In this document: positions 1-8,095 of the stretch, piece after piece
Layout: every line of letters begins with the position of its first letter
Numbering within the stretch: the first letter of the stretch is position 1
Assembly (NCBI GenBank): GCA_948330435.1
Contig: CAOJBY010000002.1
Coordinates: 62,001-126,000 of the forward strand
Source of the DNA: an uncultured Lachnoclostridium sp.
GTDB lineage: Bacteria; Bacillota; Clostridia; Lachnospirales; Lachnospiraceae
DNA: 64,000 nucleotides
Direction: 5' to 3'
Program-made: the position numbers and the translations under genes
Notes under the pieces: generated by a model
The model's database searches: none
The model's input: only the letters and a program-made list of their open reading frames with translations
Told to the model about the DNA's origin: nothing

Positions 1-264
1 TTCTTCCTCCATTGCCAGAGTTGTACCAAGAATCAGACCGCCGGCTGTGGCATTTGTGTTAAATAATTCCAAATGCCTTTTCAAAGCAGGAATCATGTCT
101 TCTTTATTAGGATACAACTTTTTAAAAGCCGGTATCAATGCATATGTATAAGCTATAGACTGCATACGTTCATAGTTCAGAGACATCTCAGTAGTAATGT
201 ACCATCTGGCAATTACCCGATTGATATCTTTACTGTTCAATACTTTTCTACCTTCTTCAGCCAT
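1..264 (-). CDS. PTS mannose/fructose/sorbose-family IID component (partial)
   Basis: This is the first 88 codons of a IID membrane subunit. The gene runs off the left edge, so its C-terminus is missing. It starts at ATG 262-264. The N-terminus has the typical IID block (ARWYITTEMSLNYERMQS) followed by LKRHLELFNTNATAGGLILG, the same pattern as the complete IID at 59.5-60.3 kb. IID and IIC together form the membrane channel of this PTS type. The IIC stop lies 3 bases upstream, so translation is probably coupled. The sugar is unknown. Family assignment is firm. Confidence 0.9.
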   Translation of the reverse strand, partial: MAEEGRKVLNSKDINRVIARWYITTEMSLNYERMQSIAYTYALIPAFKKLYPNKEDMIPALKRHLELFNTNATAGGLILGTTLAMEEE

Positions 265-267
265 ATT

Positions 268-1026
268 CTATGCCACCTCCTTTTCACGTTTTTCCATAAC
301 AATCAATACCGCAATACATGCCGCAAGCACACCCGTTGTCAAAGTATTCAAGCCTACCGCCCTTACAAAGATAAAGCCAATAAAGGTATAAGGAATGAGC
401 TTGGGCTTTCCAATCATATTCATAATCAACGCAAAACCAATGGCTGGCATAACACCGCCTGCAACCTCCAGACCGTGCATAACCCAGGAGGGAACCGTAT
501 TCATAAATGCAAGCATTGCGTCCTGTCCGAACATAACAATGAGAAATACCGGAAGAAACAGCAGGGGAATCTCAATCAGTGGAGGATAAATGACCGCACA
601 TCTTGTAATTCCGGCAAGGTTTCCTTTTTCCGCACACTCATCTGCCTTATGAACAAAGATAACATTGACCATCTTCCGAAGGTTTGTTACAAAGGATCCC
701 AAAAGTCCCATGGGAACGGCAAACGCAATTGCCTGTTCCGCCGTAAGGCCGGTAGCCAGTGCAATGGGAATTACCGTTGTGGCCGCAAGAGCCGAATCTG
801 TGGGGAGATTTCCTCCCGGTGCAATTATTCCTGCAAACGCTGCGGCAATTCCTCCACCAATGATCAGTCCATTTGTCAGATCCCCGTAAATCAGACCGGC
901 AACAACGCCAACTACGATTGGGCTGGCAATGAAAAAGAAAGCAAAATATCCGCCTATCATACCACGGGCTATCCAATACATCAATCCCATCACAATGGCC
1001 ATTAATACTAACTGTGTACCACTCAT
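268..1026 (-). CDS. PTS mannose/fructose/sorbose-family IIC component
   Basis: A 252-residue integral membrane permease subunit with many hydrophobic segments and the IIC-type loop GGNLPTDSALAATTVIPIA near residues 70-90. The length is normal for the family. A ribosome site (AGAAGGA) precedes the ATG. It sits between IIB and IID, as in other mannose-type PTS operons, and should translocate a sugar that IIB phosphorylates. No IIA gene is visible here; it may lie beyond the left edge. The neighbouring dehydrogenase suggests the sugar is oxidised after uptake, but this is inference. Confidence 0.92.
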   Translation of the reverse strand: MSGTQLVLMAIVMGLMYWIARGMIGGYFAFFFIASPIVVGVVAGLIYGDLTNGLIIGGGIAAAFAGIIAPGGNLPTDSALAATTVIPIALATGLTAEQAIAFAVPMGLLGSFVTNLRKMVNVIFVHKADECAEKGNLAGITRCAVIYPPLIEIPLLFLPVFLIVMFGQDAMLAFMNTVPSWVMHGLEVAGGVMPAIGFALIMNMIGKPKLIPYTFIGFIFVRAVGLNTLTTGVLAACIAVLIVMEKREKEVA

Positions 1027-1046
1027 AATACATCCTTCTCTCTTTC

Positions 1047-1523
1047 TTATTTTAGTTTCTTTTCAATGGTTTCAAGACTGACAGGAGCATTCTCCGGTAT
1101 TGGCTGAACATACACCTGAATGCCTGCGGCTTTCATCTTAGACAGCTTCTCAAATTCTTCTACCGACAGGGCAACTCCCTGAACAACCGATTTGCGGTTT
1201 GGTCCGGCCTGCAATGCTCCCACATTTAGTTCCGGCAATTCCAGTCCTTTCTCAAATGCAAGGTAGGCAGAATCAACATCTTTGAAAATCAGCATAATCG
1301 TATCATCTGTCTGCTCAATTGCCGATCCGGTATCTTGAAGCTTAACAATGTCCACTTCTTTATCCGGAACTGCCATCCGGTAAATATCTCCCATAAACGG
1401 ATCATCAACCAATGCATCATCTGCAAGAATCAAACGATCTACCGGACGGAATTTAATCCATTTTGCCACAATCTGCCCATGCACCATTCGGTAATCGATA
1501 CGTACCATTTTTATTTTTCCCAT
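1047..1523 (-). CDS. PTS mannose/fructose/sorbose-family IIB component
   Basis: A 158-residue cytoplasmic phosphocarrier. The active-site region VRIDYRMVHGQIVAKWIKF contains the histidine (residue 15) that takes phosphate from IIA and passes it to the sugar. The start follows a strong GGAGG seven bases upstream. It lies in the operon dehydrogenase-IIB-IIC-IID, 23 bp before IIC. A second, diverged IIB is at 61.1 kb, so the genome carries at least two mannose-type systems. Confidence 0.93.
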   Translation of the reverse strand: MGKIKMVRIDYRMVHGQIVAKWIKFRPVDRLILADDALVDDPFMGDIYRMAVPDKEVDIVKLQDTGSAIEQTDDTIMLIFKDVDSAYLAFEKGLELPELNVGALQAGPNRKSVVQGVALSVEEFEKLSKMKAAGIQVYVQPIPENAPVSLETIEKKLK

Positions 1524-1559
1524 CGTATATCCTCCTTCCTGTTCTGATTTAAGAAATAT

Positions 1560-2582
1560 CTACTTTCTTTCAATCTTTACAATCTCATGTGTATCTGCAC
1601 TCTTATGCACTGCCTCCGCAATCAGTTCGGCTTCCAGGCCATCTTTCAAGTTTGCACGGAAAGGCTTGTCATTTAAAAGACAGTCTACAAATTCATTTAA
1701 GGGATCGATTCCAAATCCGATTACGCGTCCGTTAAAGTTCTGGATAAAGCAAATATTGGGTGTATACTGCTTATTCTCGTCAAAAAACTCCACCCCCCGC
1801 CGTTGGGAATCTATTCGGATCATTGCATTTTCACACAGAATCTCCGAACACCCATCATCAGCCTTTGCAAAGCCATTGGGAAGAATCCATGCATTTTCAA
1901 CCGTCCAGGTGCCGCCATTTTCAAATTCCAGAATGGCAGTAATACTGTCATATGTATCCACGCCTTTTGATTTCAGTATTCCCTTGTGCCCTACAGCATA
2001 TACCTGAACTACCTCACAGCCCATGTACCAACGGATCAGATCATAGCAATGGGTTCCGACGAAATGAACCGGGCTGGAATTCTCAGACCACTTCAGCCAG
2101 TTAAGTGCTACATCGTAAATATTGTCCATACGCATATAGCCTCGTATCAGCTTTCCCGTAGAAGCTTCCTCCAGCTTATTTTTCACTGCAATAGATGCCG
2201 GATCCCATCTCTTATGATAGTCTACCATTACACGGACATCTGCTTTTTTTGCTGCCTCAATGATCTCATACGCATCTGTAGACGTAGTAGCCAGAGGCTT
2301 TTCCACCAATACATGTTTTCCGTGGCGAATAGCTGCCATAACGGGATCCTTATGATACGGATCTGGTGTAGCAACTGATACGGCATCAATTTCCTCATTA
2401 TTCAACATCTCTTCTATGTCATTATAAGTTTTGACACCATACTCTTTTGCCACTCTGTCCGTAATCTCCCTGTTTAAATCACAGACAGCTACAAGATTCA
2501 CATTGGAATTCACAGAGTAGGCATCCAAATGGTTTTTCCCATAGAGGCCCGCCCCCACAACTGCAATATTCAGTTTTGTCAT
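1560..2582 (-). CDS. Gfo/Idh/MocA-family NAD(P)-dependent oxidoreductase
   Basis: About 340 residues. The N-terminal Rossmann fold has a GAGLYGKNHLDAY nucleotide-binding loop, the family EKPLA motif near residue 96, and a substrate domain with the GTHCYDLIRWYMG histidine motif. Such enzymes oxidise or epimerise sugars, inositols or sugar derivatives. I chose ATG 2580-2582 because AAAGGAGCG lies just upstream; a start 18 bp earlier would put that Shine-Dalgarno inside the gene. It is first in the PTS operon, so it probably handles the imported sugar. The substrate is not visible. Confidence 0.88.
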   Translation of the reverse strand: MTKLNIAVVGAGLYGKNHLDAYSVNSNVNLVAVCDLNREITDRVAKEYGVKTYNDIEEMLNNEEIDAVSVATPDPYHKDPVMAAIRHGKHVLVEKPLATTSTDAYEIIEAAKKADVRVMVDYHKRWDPASIAVKNKLEEASTGKLIRGYMRMDNIYDVALNWLKWSENSSPVHFVGTHCYDLIRWYMGCEVVQVYAVGHKGILKSKGVDTYDSITAILEFENGGTWTVENAWILPNGFAKADDGCSEILCENAMIRIDSQRRGVEFFDENKQYTPNICFIQNFNGRVIGFGIDPLNEFVDCLLNDKPFRANLKDGLEAELIAEAVHKSADTHEIVKIERK

Positions 2583-2616
2583 CTGTAACGCTCCTTTCAA
2601 GTTTTACTACATTTAT

Positions 2617-2645
2617 ATATATCATATTTGAATTAAAACTTCAAT
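2617..2645 (-). promoter_or_regulatory. Sigma-A promoter of the dehydrogenase-PTS operon
   Basis: TTGAAG (2640-2645), a 17-bp spacer and TATATA (2617-2622), read on the minus strand, 35 bp before the start codon. No other minus-strand gene lies between this site and the tgt terminator. Confidence 0.6.
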
Positions 2646-2758
2646 AGTTTTTTGTGAAAAATGTCAGGAATATTTTTTGTGCAAAAAAAGCATTCGGATT
2701 TCTGCCGAAAATATTCTTCTAAAACTCTGCTATATATTTGTAAAATGCTATTGAGAAC

Positions 2759-2780
2759 ATGATACGGGAATCCGTATCAT
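2759..2780. promoter_or_regulatory. Perfect 9-bp palindrome, candidate operator
   Basis: ATGATACGG, a 4-base centre (GAAT), then CCGTATCAT. It lies about 115 bp upstream of the PTS-operon promoter and downstream of the tgt terminator. There is no T-run on either side, so a regulator site fits better than a terminator. No regulator gene is adjacent in the window. Confidence 0.4.
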
Positions 2781-2795
2781 AGAGAATAAAACTTC

Positions 2796-2827
2796 AGGGG
2801 AGGATGAGCCTCTGCTCATCCTCCCCT
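2796..2827 (-). terminator. tgt terminator overlapping the tgt stop codon
   Basis: A perfect 13-bp stem (AGGGGAGGATGAG) with a 6-base loop, followed on the minus strand by GAAGTTTTATT. The tgt stop codon (2816-2818) lies inside the 5' arm, so the last codons double as half of the hairpin. Confidence 0.7.
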
Positions 2828-3946
2828 GCTCATCCGTTCAAGCTTCTCTTTCTTATAAGCCCCGTAGTGCCCCTCCTCAATGGCTGCACGTATCTCCGTC
2901 ATCATAGTATTATAGAAATACAGGTTGTGCAGCACACAAAGCCGCATCCCAAGCATTTCCTTTGCCTTCAGAAGATGGCGGATATAAGCCCGGCTGTAGC
3001 GGCGGCATGCCGGACACTGACAGCCCTCCTCAATGGGTCGTTCATCCAGTTCATATTTTGCATTAAAAAGATTGATTTTTCCATAATTAGTATACAAATG
3101 GCCATGACGGCCGTTCCGGCTTGGGTACACGCAGTCGAAGAAATCCACTCCCCGTTCCACCGCTTCCAGAATATTAGCCGGCGTTCCCACTCCCATCAGA
3201 TAAGTGGGCTTGTCCTCCGGAAGATACGGCACCGTCTCCTCAATTATGTGATACATCTCCTCATGGGTCTCACCTACGGCCAGACCGCCGATGGCATAGC
3301 CATCCAGATCCATCTCAGCTATCTCCTTTGCATGTTCGATTCGAATATCCGCAAAAATAGCACCCTGATTGATGCCGAAAAGAAGCTGCTCCCGATTGAT
3401 GGTATCCGGCAGGTTGTTCAATCGTCTCATTTCTGCCTTACATCTTCCAAGCCACCTAGTCGTCCGGGCCACGGAACGCTCCACATAATCACGTTCCGCC
3501 AATGCCGGTGCACACTCGTCAAAGGCCATGGCAATGGTGGAAGCCAGATTGGACTGAATCTGCATACTCTCCTCCGGTCCCATGAAGATCTTTCGTCCAT
3601 CTATATGAGAGTGAAAATACACTCCCTCCTCTTTGATCTTCCGCAGAGACGCAAGGGAAAATACCTGAAATCCGCCGGAATCTGTGAGAATCGGCTTGTC
3701 CCAGGACATAAACTTATGTAAACCTCCAAGTTTTTTTACAATCTGATCTCCCGGACGCACATGAAGATGGTATGTGTTGGACAGTTCAATCTGTGTGCCA
3801 ATCCCCTCCAGATCCGAGGTGGCAACCGCCCCTTTGATGGCCGCCACTGTTCCCACATTCATAAATACCGGTGTCTGCACCACTCCATGAACAGTAGTCA
3901 GCTCCCCACGTTTTGCATTTCCATCCTTTTTCAATATTCGATACAT
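2816..3946 (-). CDS. tgt: tRNA-guanine transglycosylase
   Basis: A 376-residue TIM-barrel enzyme that exchanges G34 of GUN tRNAs for a queuosine precursor base. Visible features are LTDSGGFQVFSL (catalytic Asp), the GGLAVGE substrate loop, FDCVYPSRNGRHG (nucleophile Asp region), and the zinc site C309, C311, C314, H340. The start ATG is directly adjacent to the upstream panE stop, so it is translated in the aroC-panE-tgt operon. The base may be preQ1 or salvaged queuine; the sequence alone does not decide this. No queuosine biosynthesis genes are in the window. Confidence 0.95.
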   Translation of the reverse strand: MYRILKKDGNAKRGELTTVHGVVQTPVFMNVGTVAAIKGAVATSDLEGIGTQIELSNTYHLHVRPGDQIVKKLGGLHKFMSWDKPILTDSGGFQVFSLASLRKIKEEGVYFHSHIDGRKIFMGPEESMQIQSNLASTIAMAFDECAPALAERDYVERSVARTTRWLGRCKAEMRRLNNLPDTINREQLLFGINQGAIFADIRIEHAKEIAEMDLDGYAIGGLAVGETHEEMYHIIEETVPYLPEDKPTYLMGVGTPANILEAVERGVDFFDCVYPSRNGRHGHLYTNYGKINLFNAKYELDERPIEEGCQCPACRRYSRAYIRHLLKAKEMLGMRLCVLHNLYFYNTMMTEIRAAIEEGHYGAYKKEKLERMSRGG

Positions 3947-4879
3947 CTATCTCAATCCTCTTGCTTTCAGTTCATCAATTACCTTTTTATATACAGGCAT
4001 GTCCACCCCATAATCGGAAGCCATCTTCTCCACACCGTAGACCAGCCCCTCAATCTCCGAAGCCCCGCCTTTGGCAATATCACGCTGCATGGAGGTTCCT
4101 GCCCGGGGACTTAGATCTGCCAGAATCTTTAGATTGGCCTCTACAATATCTTCCTGTAGTCCAAGGTTCATAGCCTCTGCCAGAGCCTTAAGCTCCCGAA
4201 CCATGGCAATGAAAGTCTCCCTTGGCTCTCCCTCCCTCTGGAAGTCACCTGCCTGTGCATGAAAATATTCTCCTGCAGCAGCCATAGGACTTACATAGGT
4301 AAACTTTTTAAAGGTGTCCCGTTTCACCTGTTCCGTATAATCTCCGTAAATACCTGCTTCATCCAGATCATGCTTAACCTGTGCCAGCTTTTCAAGCTGT
4401 ACCTCTCCTGTCTCCTGACCCGGACGCAGACCATAGACTACCCGAAAAATATCGCCATTATGCGTGATCTCTCCCGGTGCGGAAATATGGGCTGCCACAT
4501 AGATACAGCCATCCGTCACGGTAAGATGCGGAAGCTCCCTTTGCAGCTGCTCCCCCGTTCCGTAAATGTTCAAAACCGGAATCACTACTGTCTCTGTTGC
4601 GGCCCTGAGGCGAATCAGCTCTGCGGCTTCTCCCAGAGAATAACCCTTTACGCATACAAAAATAACATCCGGCGTGTCCGCATATTCTTCCATAGTCATA
4701 GCCTTCACCGGGCACAAAGTAAAATCACCTTTTGCCGTCTGCTTCATGGTAATTCCCTTTTCCTGCAAGGCTTTTAGATGAGCTCCCCCGGCCAGAAATG
4801 TCACGTCTTTACCTGTTTTTCCCAAAAATGCCCCTATGCTTCCACCTACGGCCCCGGAGCCTGCAATTGCATACTTCAT
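3947..4879 (-). CDS. Ketopantoate reductase family protein (PanE/ApbA-like)
   Basis: About 310 residues. It opens with the Rossmann motif GSGAVGGSIGAFLGKTG and ends with a helical ApbA C-terminal domain containing the GTSMQRDI segment seen in the family. Members reduce 2-ketopantoate to pantoate with NADPH, but many paralogues act on other 2-keto acids. I chose ATG 4877-4879, three bases past the aroC stop; the in-frame TTG five codons earlier lies inside aroC. The chorismate-synthase and tgt neighbours do not identify a substrate, so no pantothenate symbol is given. Confidence 0.85.
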   Translation of the reverse strand: MKYAIAGSGAVGGSIGAFLGKTGKDVTFLAGGAHLKALQEKGITMKQTAKGDFTLCPVKAMTMEEYADTPDVIFVCVKGYSLGEAAELIRLRAATETVVIPVLNIYGTGEQLQRELPHLTVTDGCIYVAAHISAPGEITHNGDIFRVVYGLRPGQETGEVQLEKLAQVKHDLDEAGIYGDYTEQVKRDTFKKFTYVSPMAAAGEYFHAQAGDFQREGEPRETFIAMVRELKALAEAMNLGLQEDIVEANLKILADLSPRAGTSMQRDIAKGGASEIEGLVYGVEKMASDYGVDMPVYKKVIDELKARGLR

Positions 4880-4881
4880 CT

Positions 4882-5982
4882 TTATTGCCCCCAAATCTTC
4901 TTCAAATATTCCATTTTGGCTCCCATCCCCTCCAGCAGGGCATCTGCCAGAACCAGAGCCGCCATGGACTCTACCACAACCACTGCTCTCGGTACAATCA
5001 CCGGATCGTGCCGTCCACGGATGCTAACCTCAATGTTTTCGCCTTTTTTATTTACTGTATGTTGAAGTGCGGATATGGATGGCGTGGGCTTAACGGCCGC
5101 CCGGAACACCAGATCGCTTCCGTCGCTGATTCCCCCCAGGGTGCCGCCCGCATGATTGGTTTTCTTGGAAACTGCCTGTCCCTGACATACAAAGACATCA
5201 TTATTTTCGCTTCCCTTTGCCCTGGCTGCTCCAAAACCGTCTCCTATCTCAAACCCTTTTACTGCACCAATAGAAAGTATAGCCTTTGCAAGATTGGCAT
5301 CCAGCTTGTCAAAGCAAGGCTCCCCCAATCCTGCCGGAAGTCCCCGAACTACACACTCAATGATGCCGCCGGAGGAATCCTGCTCTTTCATACACTCCTG
5401 AAGATAAGCCGCTGCATCTTCCGCCGCCCGGGTATCCGGCATAAAAAAAGCATTTTCCCAGATAGCTTCCTCCGAAAAGCGTCCTCTGTCAATCTCCACA
5501 GGGCCAATGGCACTGGCGTAGGTACAAATGTGAATTCCCAATTCCTTAAGAAGCTTTGCCGCAATGGCTCCTGCCGCTACCCGTCCAATGGTTTCCCTGC
5601 CGGAAGAACGACCGCCGCCTCTATAGTCTCGAAAGCCGTATTTCTCATCAAAGGTATAGTCCGCATGCCCCGGGCGGTAGTAGGACGCTATCTCACGATA
5701 GTCCCCGGAACGCTGGGAGGTATTTCTTACTATCAGAGAAATGGGGGTTCCCGTGGTCTTTCCCTCAAAAACTCCCGAAAGAATCTCCACCTGATCCGCC
5801 TCAGTACGGCTGGTAGTATACCTGGACTGCCCCGGCTTTCTGCGGTTTAAATATTGCTGAATATCCTCTTCTGTGATAGCTAGACCTGCAGGGCATCCGT
5901 CCACCACCACACCAATCGCCTTTCCGTGGGATTCACCCCAGGTTGAAATGCAAAAATGTCTTCCAAATATTGAACCTGCCAT
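4882..5982 (-). CDS. aroC: Chorismate synthase
   Basis: A 366-residue enzyme that converts EPSP to chorismate using reduced FMN, the last step of the shikimate pathway. The signature STWGESHGKAIGVVVDG is at the N-terminus. The arginine-rich RRKPGQSRYTTSR and RPGHADYTF segments and the C-terminal GRHDPVIVPRAVVV block are all present. The length is normal. RBS AGGAGC lies eight bases before the ATG. It is the second gene of an operon beginning with a 38-residue ORF. No other aro gene is nearby. Confidence 0.97.
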   Translation of the reverse strand: MAGSIFGRHFCISTWGESHGKAIGVVVDGCPAGLAITEEDIQQYLNRRKPGQSRYTTSRTEADQVEILSGVFEGKTTGTPISLIVRNTSQRSGDYREIASYYRPGHADYTFDEKYGFRDYRGGGRSSGRETIGRVAAGAIAAKLLKELGIHICTYASAIGPVEIDRGRFSEEAIWENAFFMPDTRAAEDAAAYLQECMKEQDSSGGIIECVVRGLPAGLGEPCFDKLDANLAKAILSIGAVKGFEIGDGFGAARAKGSENNDVFVCQGQAVSKKTNHAGGTLGGISDGSDLVFRAAVKPTPSISALQHTVNKKGENIEVSIRGRHDPVIVPRAVVVVESMAALVLADALLEGMGAKMEYLKKIWGQ

Positions 5983-6033
5983 TGCTTGTGCTCCTGTTTC
6001 TTTGTCTGACTTGTCATTGCTGTGTACGCAAAA

Positions 6034-6150
6034 CTATTCTTCCACTAACCATTTTTCTTCTATGTCCTTTTTTAACAGGGCAAACATAGGGTAATAGCTT
6101 TGAATAGATTCCGAAAGAACCTCTTTCCGGATTCCTGTATTTTCTGTCAT
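6034..6150 (-). CDS. Small 38-residue ORF ahead of aroC
   Basis: ATG 6148-6150 to TAG 6034-6036, with GAGGAG seven bases upstream of the start and a good promoter 43 bp further up. The product is acidic and probably helical, ending KKDIEEKWLVEE, with no membrane segment. I do not recognise it. It is the first open frame of the aroC-panE-tgt transcript, 51 bp before aroC. It could be a genuine small protein or a translated leader; there is no run of aromatic codons typical of an attenuator peptide (two adjacent Tyr, one Trp). Confidence 0.5.
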   Translation of the reverse strand: MTENTGIRKEVLSESIQSYYPMFALLKKDIEEKWLVEE

Positions 6151-6192
6151 ACACAGACTCCTCTTCCCATTACTTCCATAAAACTATCTACT

Positions 6193-6221
6193 ATCATAGC
6201 CGACTTTTACTTATTCGTCAA
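6193..6221 (-). promoter_or_regulatory. Sigma-A promoter of the small ORF-aroC-panE-tgt operon
   Basis: TTGACG (6216-6221), a 17-bp spacer and TATGAT (6193-6198) on the minus strand. It is the only strong promoter between the spoIIIAH terminator and aroC. Confidence 0.75.
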
Positions 6222-6280
6222 ATACTTACGAAAAGCTCTACTGCAGACTACCTCAAACAATGTTTCACCAAAACACAATA

Positions 6281-6340
6281 AGAGACTAGCGGGAAATAAG
6301 ATATCAGAAAAGTCTTCTGTCTTATTTCCCGACACTCTCT
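6281..6340 (-). terminator. spoIIIAH terminator, copy 1 of a repeated terminator family
   Basis: A 12-bp inner stem, CGGGAAATAAGA (6290-6301) with its complement (6320-6331), plus a 5-bp outer stem AGAGA/TCTCT. The loop region shares TCAG and TCTTCTGTCTTATTTCC with the copy after rpsO. It lies 62 bp past the spoIIIAH stop. The T-run is weak. Confidence 0.6.
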
Positions 6341-6402
6341 CATTTTAGCTATTCACTGCTGCTTACTATGCAGACACAATCGTGATCCTCTTTATGTCTT
6401 CG

Positions 6403-7086
6403 TTATTCCGCTTGTGCCATAGGTGTAATCACAATATTTTCTCCGGAGATTCCGGTCTTACGCTTCACGATGTCCTCGATCTGTGCCCGGCCCGTGTCAT
6501 CTACCTCCGCCATATTCACAACCACGTCCACCTGCCCGTCGGTGATGCTTACCACTGCATCCTCAAAGCCTTTGGCCTGAAGAAGAATCTCCGCAGCAGA
6601 TTCTCGCTCTGCCACATCCGTCAGGGCGATCATGCTGTCAATGGCTTCCTGCTTCTGGGCATCGGAAATATTCGTGTTGTTGATAACCTCCAGAAGAATC
6701 TCCTTATTCTTGGAGCGAAGCTGCTCTCTTGTCACTTTCGCTTCGGCGGAAAAACCTACCCCCGATGTGGAGTTTGCAAGCACGGCCTCTCCCGGATTCT
6801 CGTCCTCTCCAAGCTCCGCCGTATCCAGATCCGATGCATCCTGATCCAGGCTTGCGATATCGCCGTCCGCAAACTGCAGCTCCTCAAGTCCGGTTTCGGC
6901 ATACAGATCCTCTGCGGAAATATCTGCCGCAATATTATCATCATCCTCTTTTGTAGCTGCGTCTGATCCCGCCGTAATGCTGGCAGAATCAAGCTTGCTT
7001 CCGGAATAGTTTAAGTACCCTGCTACCGCAATCATAATAGCCAGTGCGGTAATGATCATCTGGTTTTTCTTGAATATGTTCTTCAC
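6403..7086 (-). CDS. spoIIIAH: Stage III sporulation protein AH
   Basis: A 227-residue protein with an N-terminal membrane anchor (residues 10-28), an acidic linker, and a C-terminal ring-building domain containing SDAQKQEAIDSM and VVSITDGQVDVVVN. In sporulating cells it spans the intermembrane space and binds SpoIIQ as part of the feeding-tube channel. It starts with GTG overlapping the spoIIIAG stop (GTGA), so translation is coupled. It is the last gene of the operon. Confidence 0.93.
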   Translation of the reverse strand: MKNIFKKNQMIITALAIMIAVAGYLNYSGSKLDSASITAGSDAATKEDDDNIAADISAEDLYAETGLEELQFADGDIASLDQDASDLDTAELGEDENPGEAVLANSTSGVGFSAEAKVTREQLRSKNKEILLEVINNTNISDAQKQEAIDSMIALTDVAERESAAEILLQAKGFEDAVVSITDGQVDVVVNMAEVDDTGRAQIEDIVKRKTGISGENIVITPMAQAE

Positions 7087-7700
7087 TTTGAACCCTCCAT
7101 CTTCATTATTTTTATTTTATGTGCTTCCACAGGAAATAATGCCTGAACTGCTTCCAGAATATTCTGTTTCACTGCGGGATTTCCGCCGCCCTCGGCAATC
7201 ACGATGACACCCTCCACCGCAGGCTCCAATTCCTGAATCACATAAGGCGTTCTTATTCCATCCTCCCTTTCCTCATAAACCGTCGCCTCCTCCCTCTCAT
7301 TTTCCTGAGTGGTCCGGTTTCCTCCCTGGGAGTCTTCCTCCTCCACCCTCTGGCTTCTGGAGGGAACATCTTTTTCCACCACTTTCTGGGCGGAAGCATG
7401 GAGGGTAATCATCACATCCACCCTGCCTACGCCCTCCACCTTTTCTAAAACCCCTTTTAAGCGTTCCTCCTGCTGCCGTTCATAGGAATCGGCGGGAAGC
7501 GTCTCTTTCGTTCCCTCTGCCATGCCCTCCGCCACCTGCGTCACCTCTTTTTCTCCCTGCTTCTCTTTTCCGGGTTTTGCAGGGATGGCTATCACCAGCA
7601 AAAGAACTCCAAAAAGCAGAAAGATTATAAGCTGATCCTTTTTTGGCATTTTAATTTTCTTTCGGTTTTCCGATTTCAATATGGATTTCAGGAATTCCAC
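7083..7700 (-). CDS. spoIIIAG: Stage III sporulation protein AG
   Basis: A 205-residue secretin-like ring protein of the mother-cell/forespore channel. It has one membrane segment (about residues 25-42), a charged linker, and a C-terminal ring domain (VEGVGRVDVMITL, VIAEGGGNPAVKQNI). I prefer the GTG at 7698-7700 because GGGAGG lies upstream and the short basic N-terminus before the anchor fits the family. The first ATG (7647-7649) has only a poor site. It overlaps spoIIIAF by 50 bp. Confidence 0.92.
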   Translation of the reverse strand: MEFLKSILKSENRKKIKMPKKDQLIIFLLFGVLLLVIAIPAKPGKEKQGEKEVTQVAEGMAEGTKETLPADSYERQQEERLKGVLEKVEGVGRVDVMITLHASAQKVVEKDVPSRSQRVEEEDSQGGNRTTQENEREEATVYEEREDGIRTPYVIQELEPAVEGVIVIAEGGGNPAVKQNILEAVQALFPVEAHKIKIMKMEGSK

Positions 7701-8082
7701 TGCCCTCTCCCTCCCGAGGAGCCGTCTCTTCCTCCTGCTCCTCCTGCTCTCTTTGTTCCTCCTTTAAGCCTTCCGCCTCTTCCCTGGCCTCATCAAGCTT
7801 TTCCTCCACATGTCTTTGATACTCCTCCTCGATAACCTTTTGCCTTTCCAGGAATTCCTGAAGTTCCTGATCGTAGGTCTGTCTGGCATAAGTCTCATCC
7901 AACTGCCGATCAAGCCCCAGGGCTGACAGAAAAGGAGAGATTACAAGGATCATTAAAACAATTCCCATAAAAAATTGCAGATATTTCCGCTGGCTTTTTT
8001 CCGGCAGCACATGAAGCACCACAACCATCAAAAGAGTGTAAAATGCAATATCCTGTACCCAGCCAAATAATAATTCTTTCAT
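7651..8082 (-). CDS. spoIIIAF: Stage III sporulation protein AF
   Basis: A 143-residue protein with two N-terminal membrane helices (residues 9-26 and 35-55) followed by a long charged, probably coiled-coil tail rich in Glu and Arg. It is part of the SpoIIIA membrane complex. It starts 14 bp after a 92-bp nested hairpin that separates it from spoIIIAE; other genes of this operon overlap or nearly touch, so the gap is unusual. The site upstream of the start (GGAAC) is weak. Confidence 0.9.
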   Translation of the reverse strand: MKELLFGWVQDIAFYTLLMVVVLHVLPEKSQRKYLQFFMGIVLMILVISPFLSALGLDRQLDETYARQTYDQELQEFLERQKVIEEEYQRHVEEKLDEAREEAEGLKEEQREQEEQEEETAPREGEGSGIPEIHIEIGKPKEN

Positions 8083-8095
8083 AATTAATAGTTCC

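Noticed and set aside
73..1005. Long plus-strand open frame across the PTS IIC gene
   Set aside because: It is the antisense of a clear IIC gene. The translation is low-complexity and His/Arg/Asn rich with no family pattern. The same reasoning removes the many other plus-strand frames opposite minus-strand genes.
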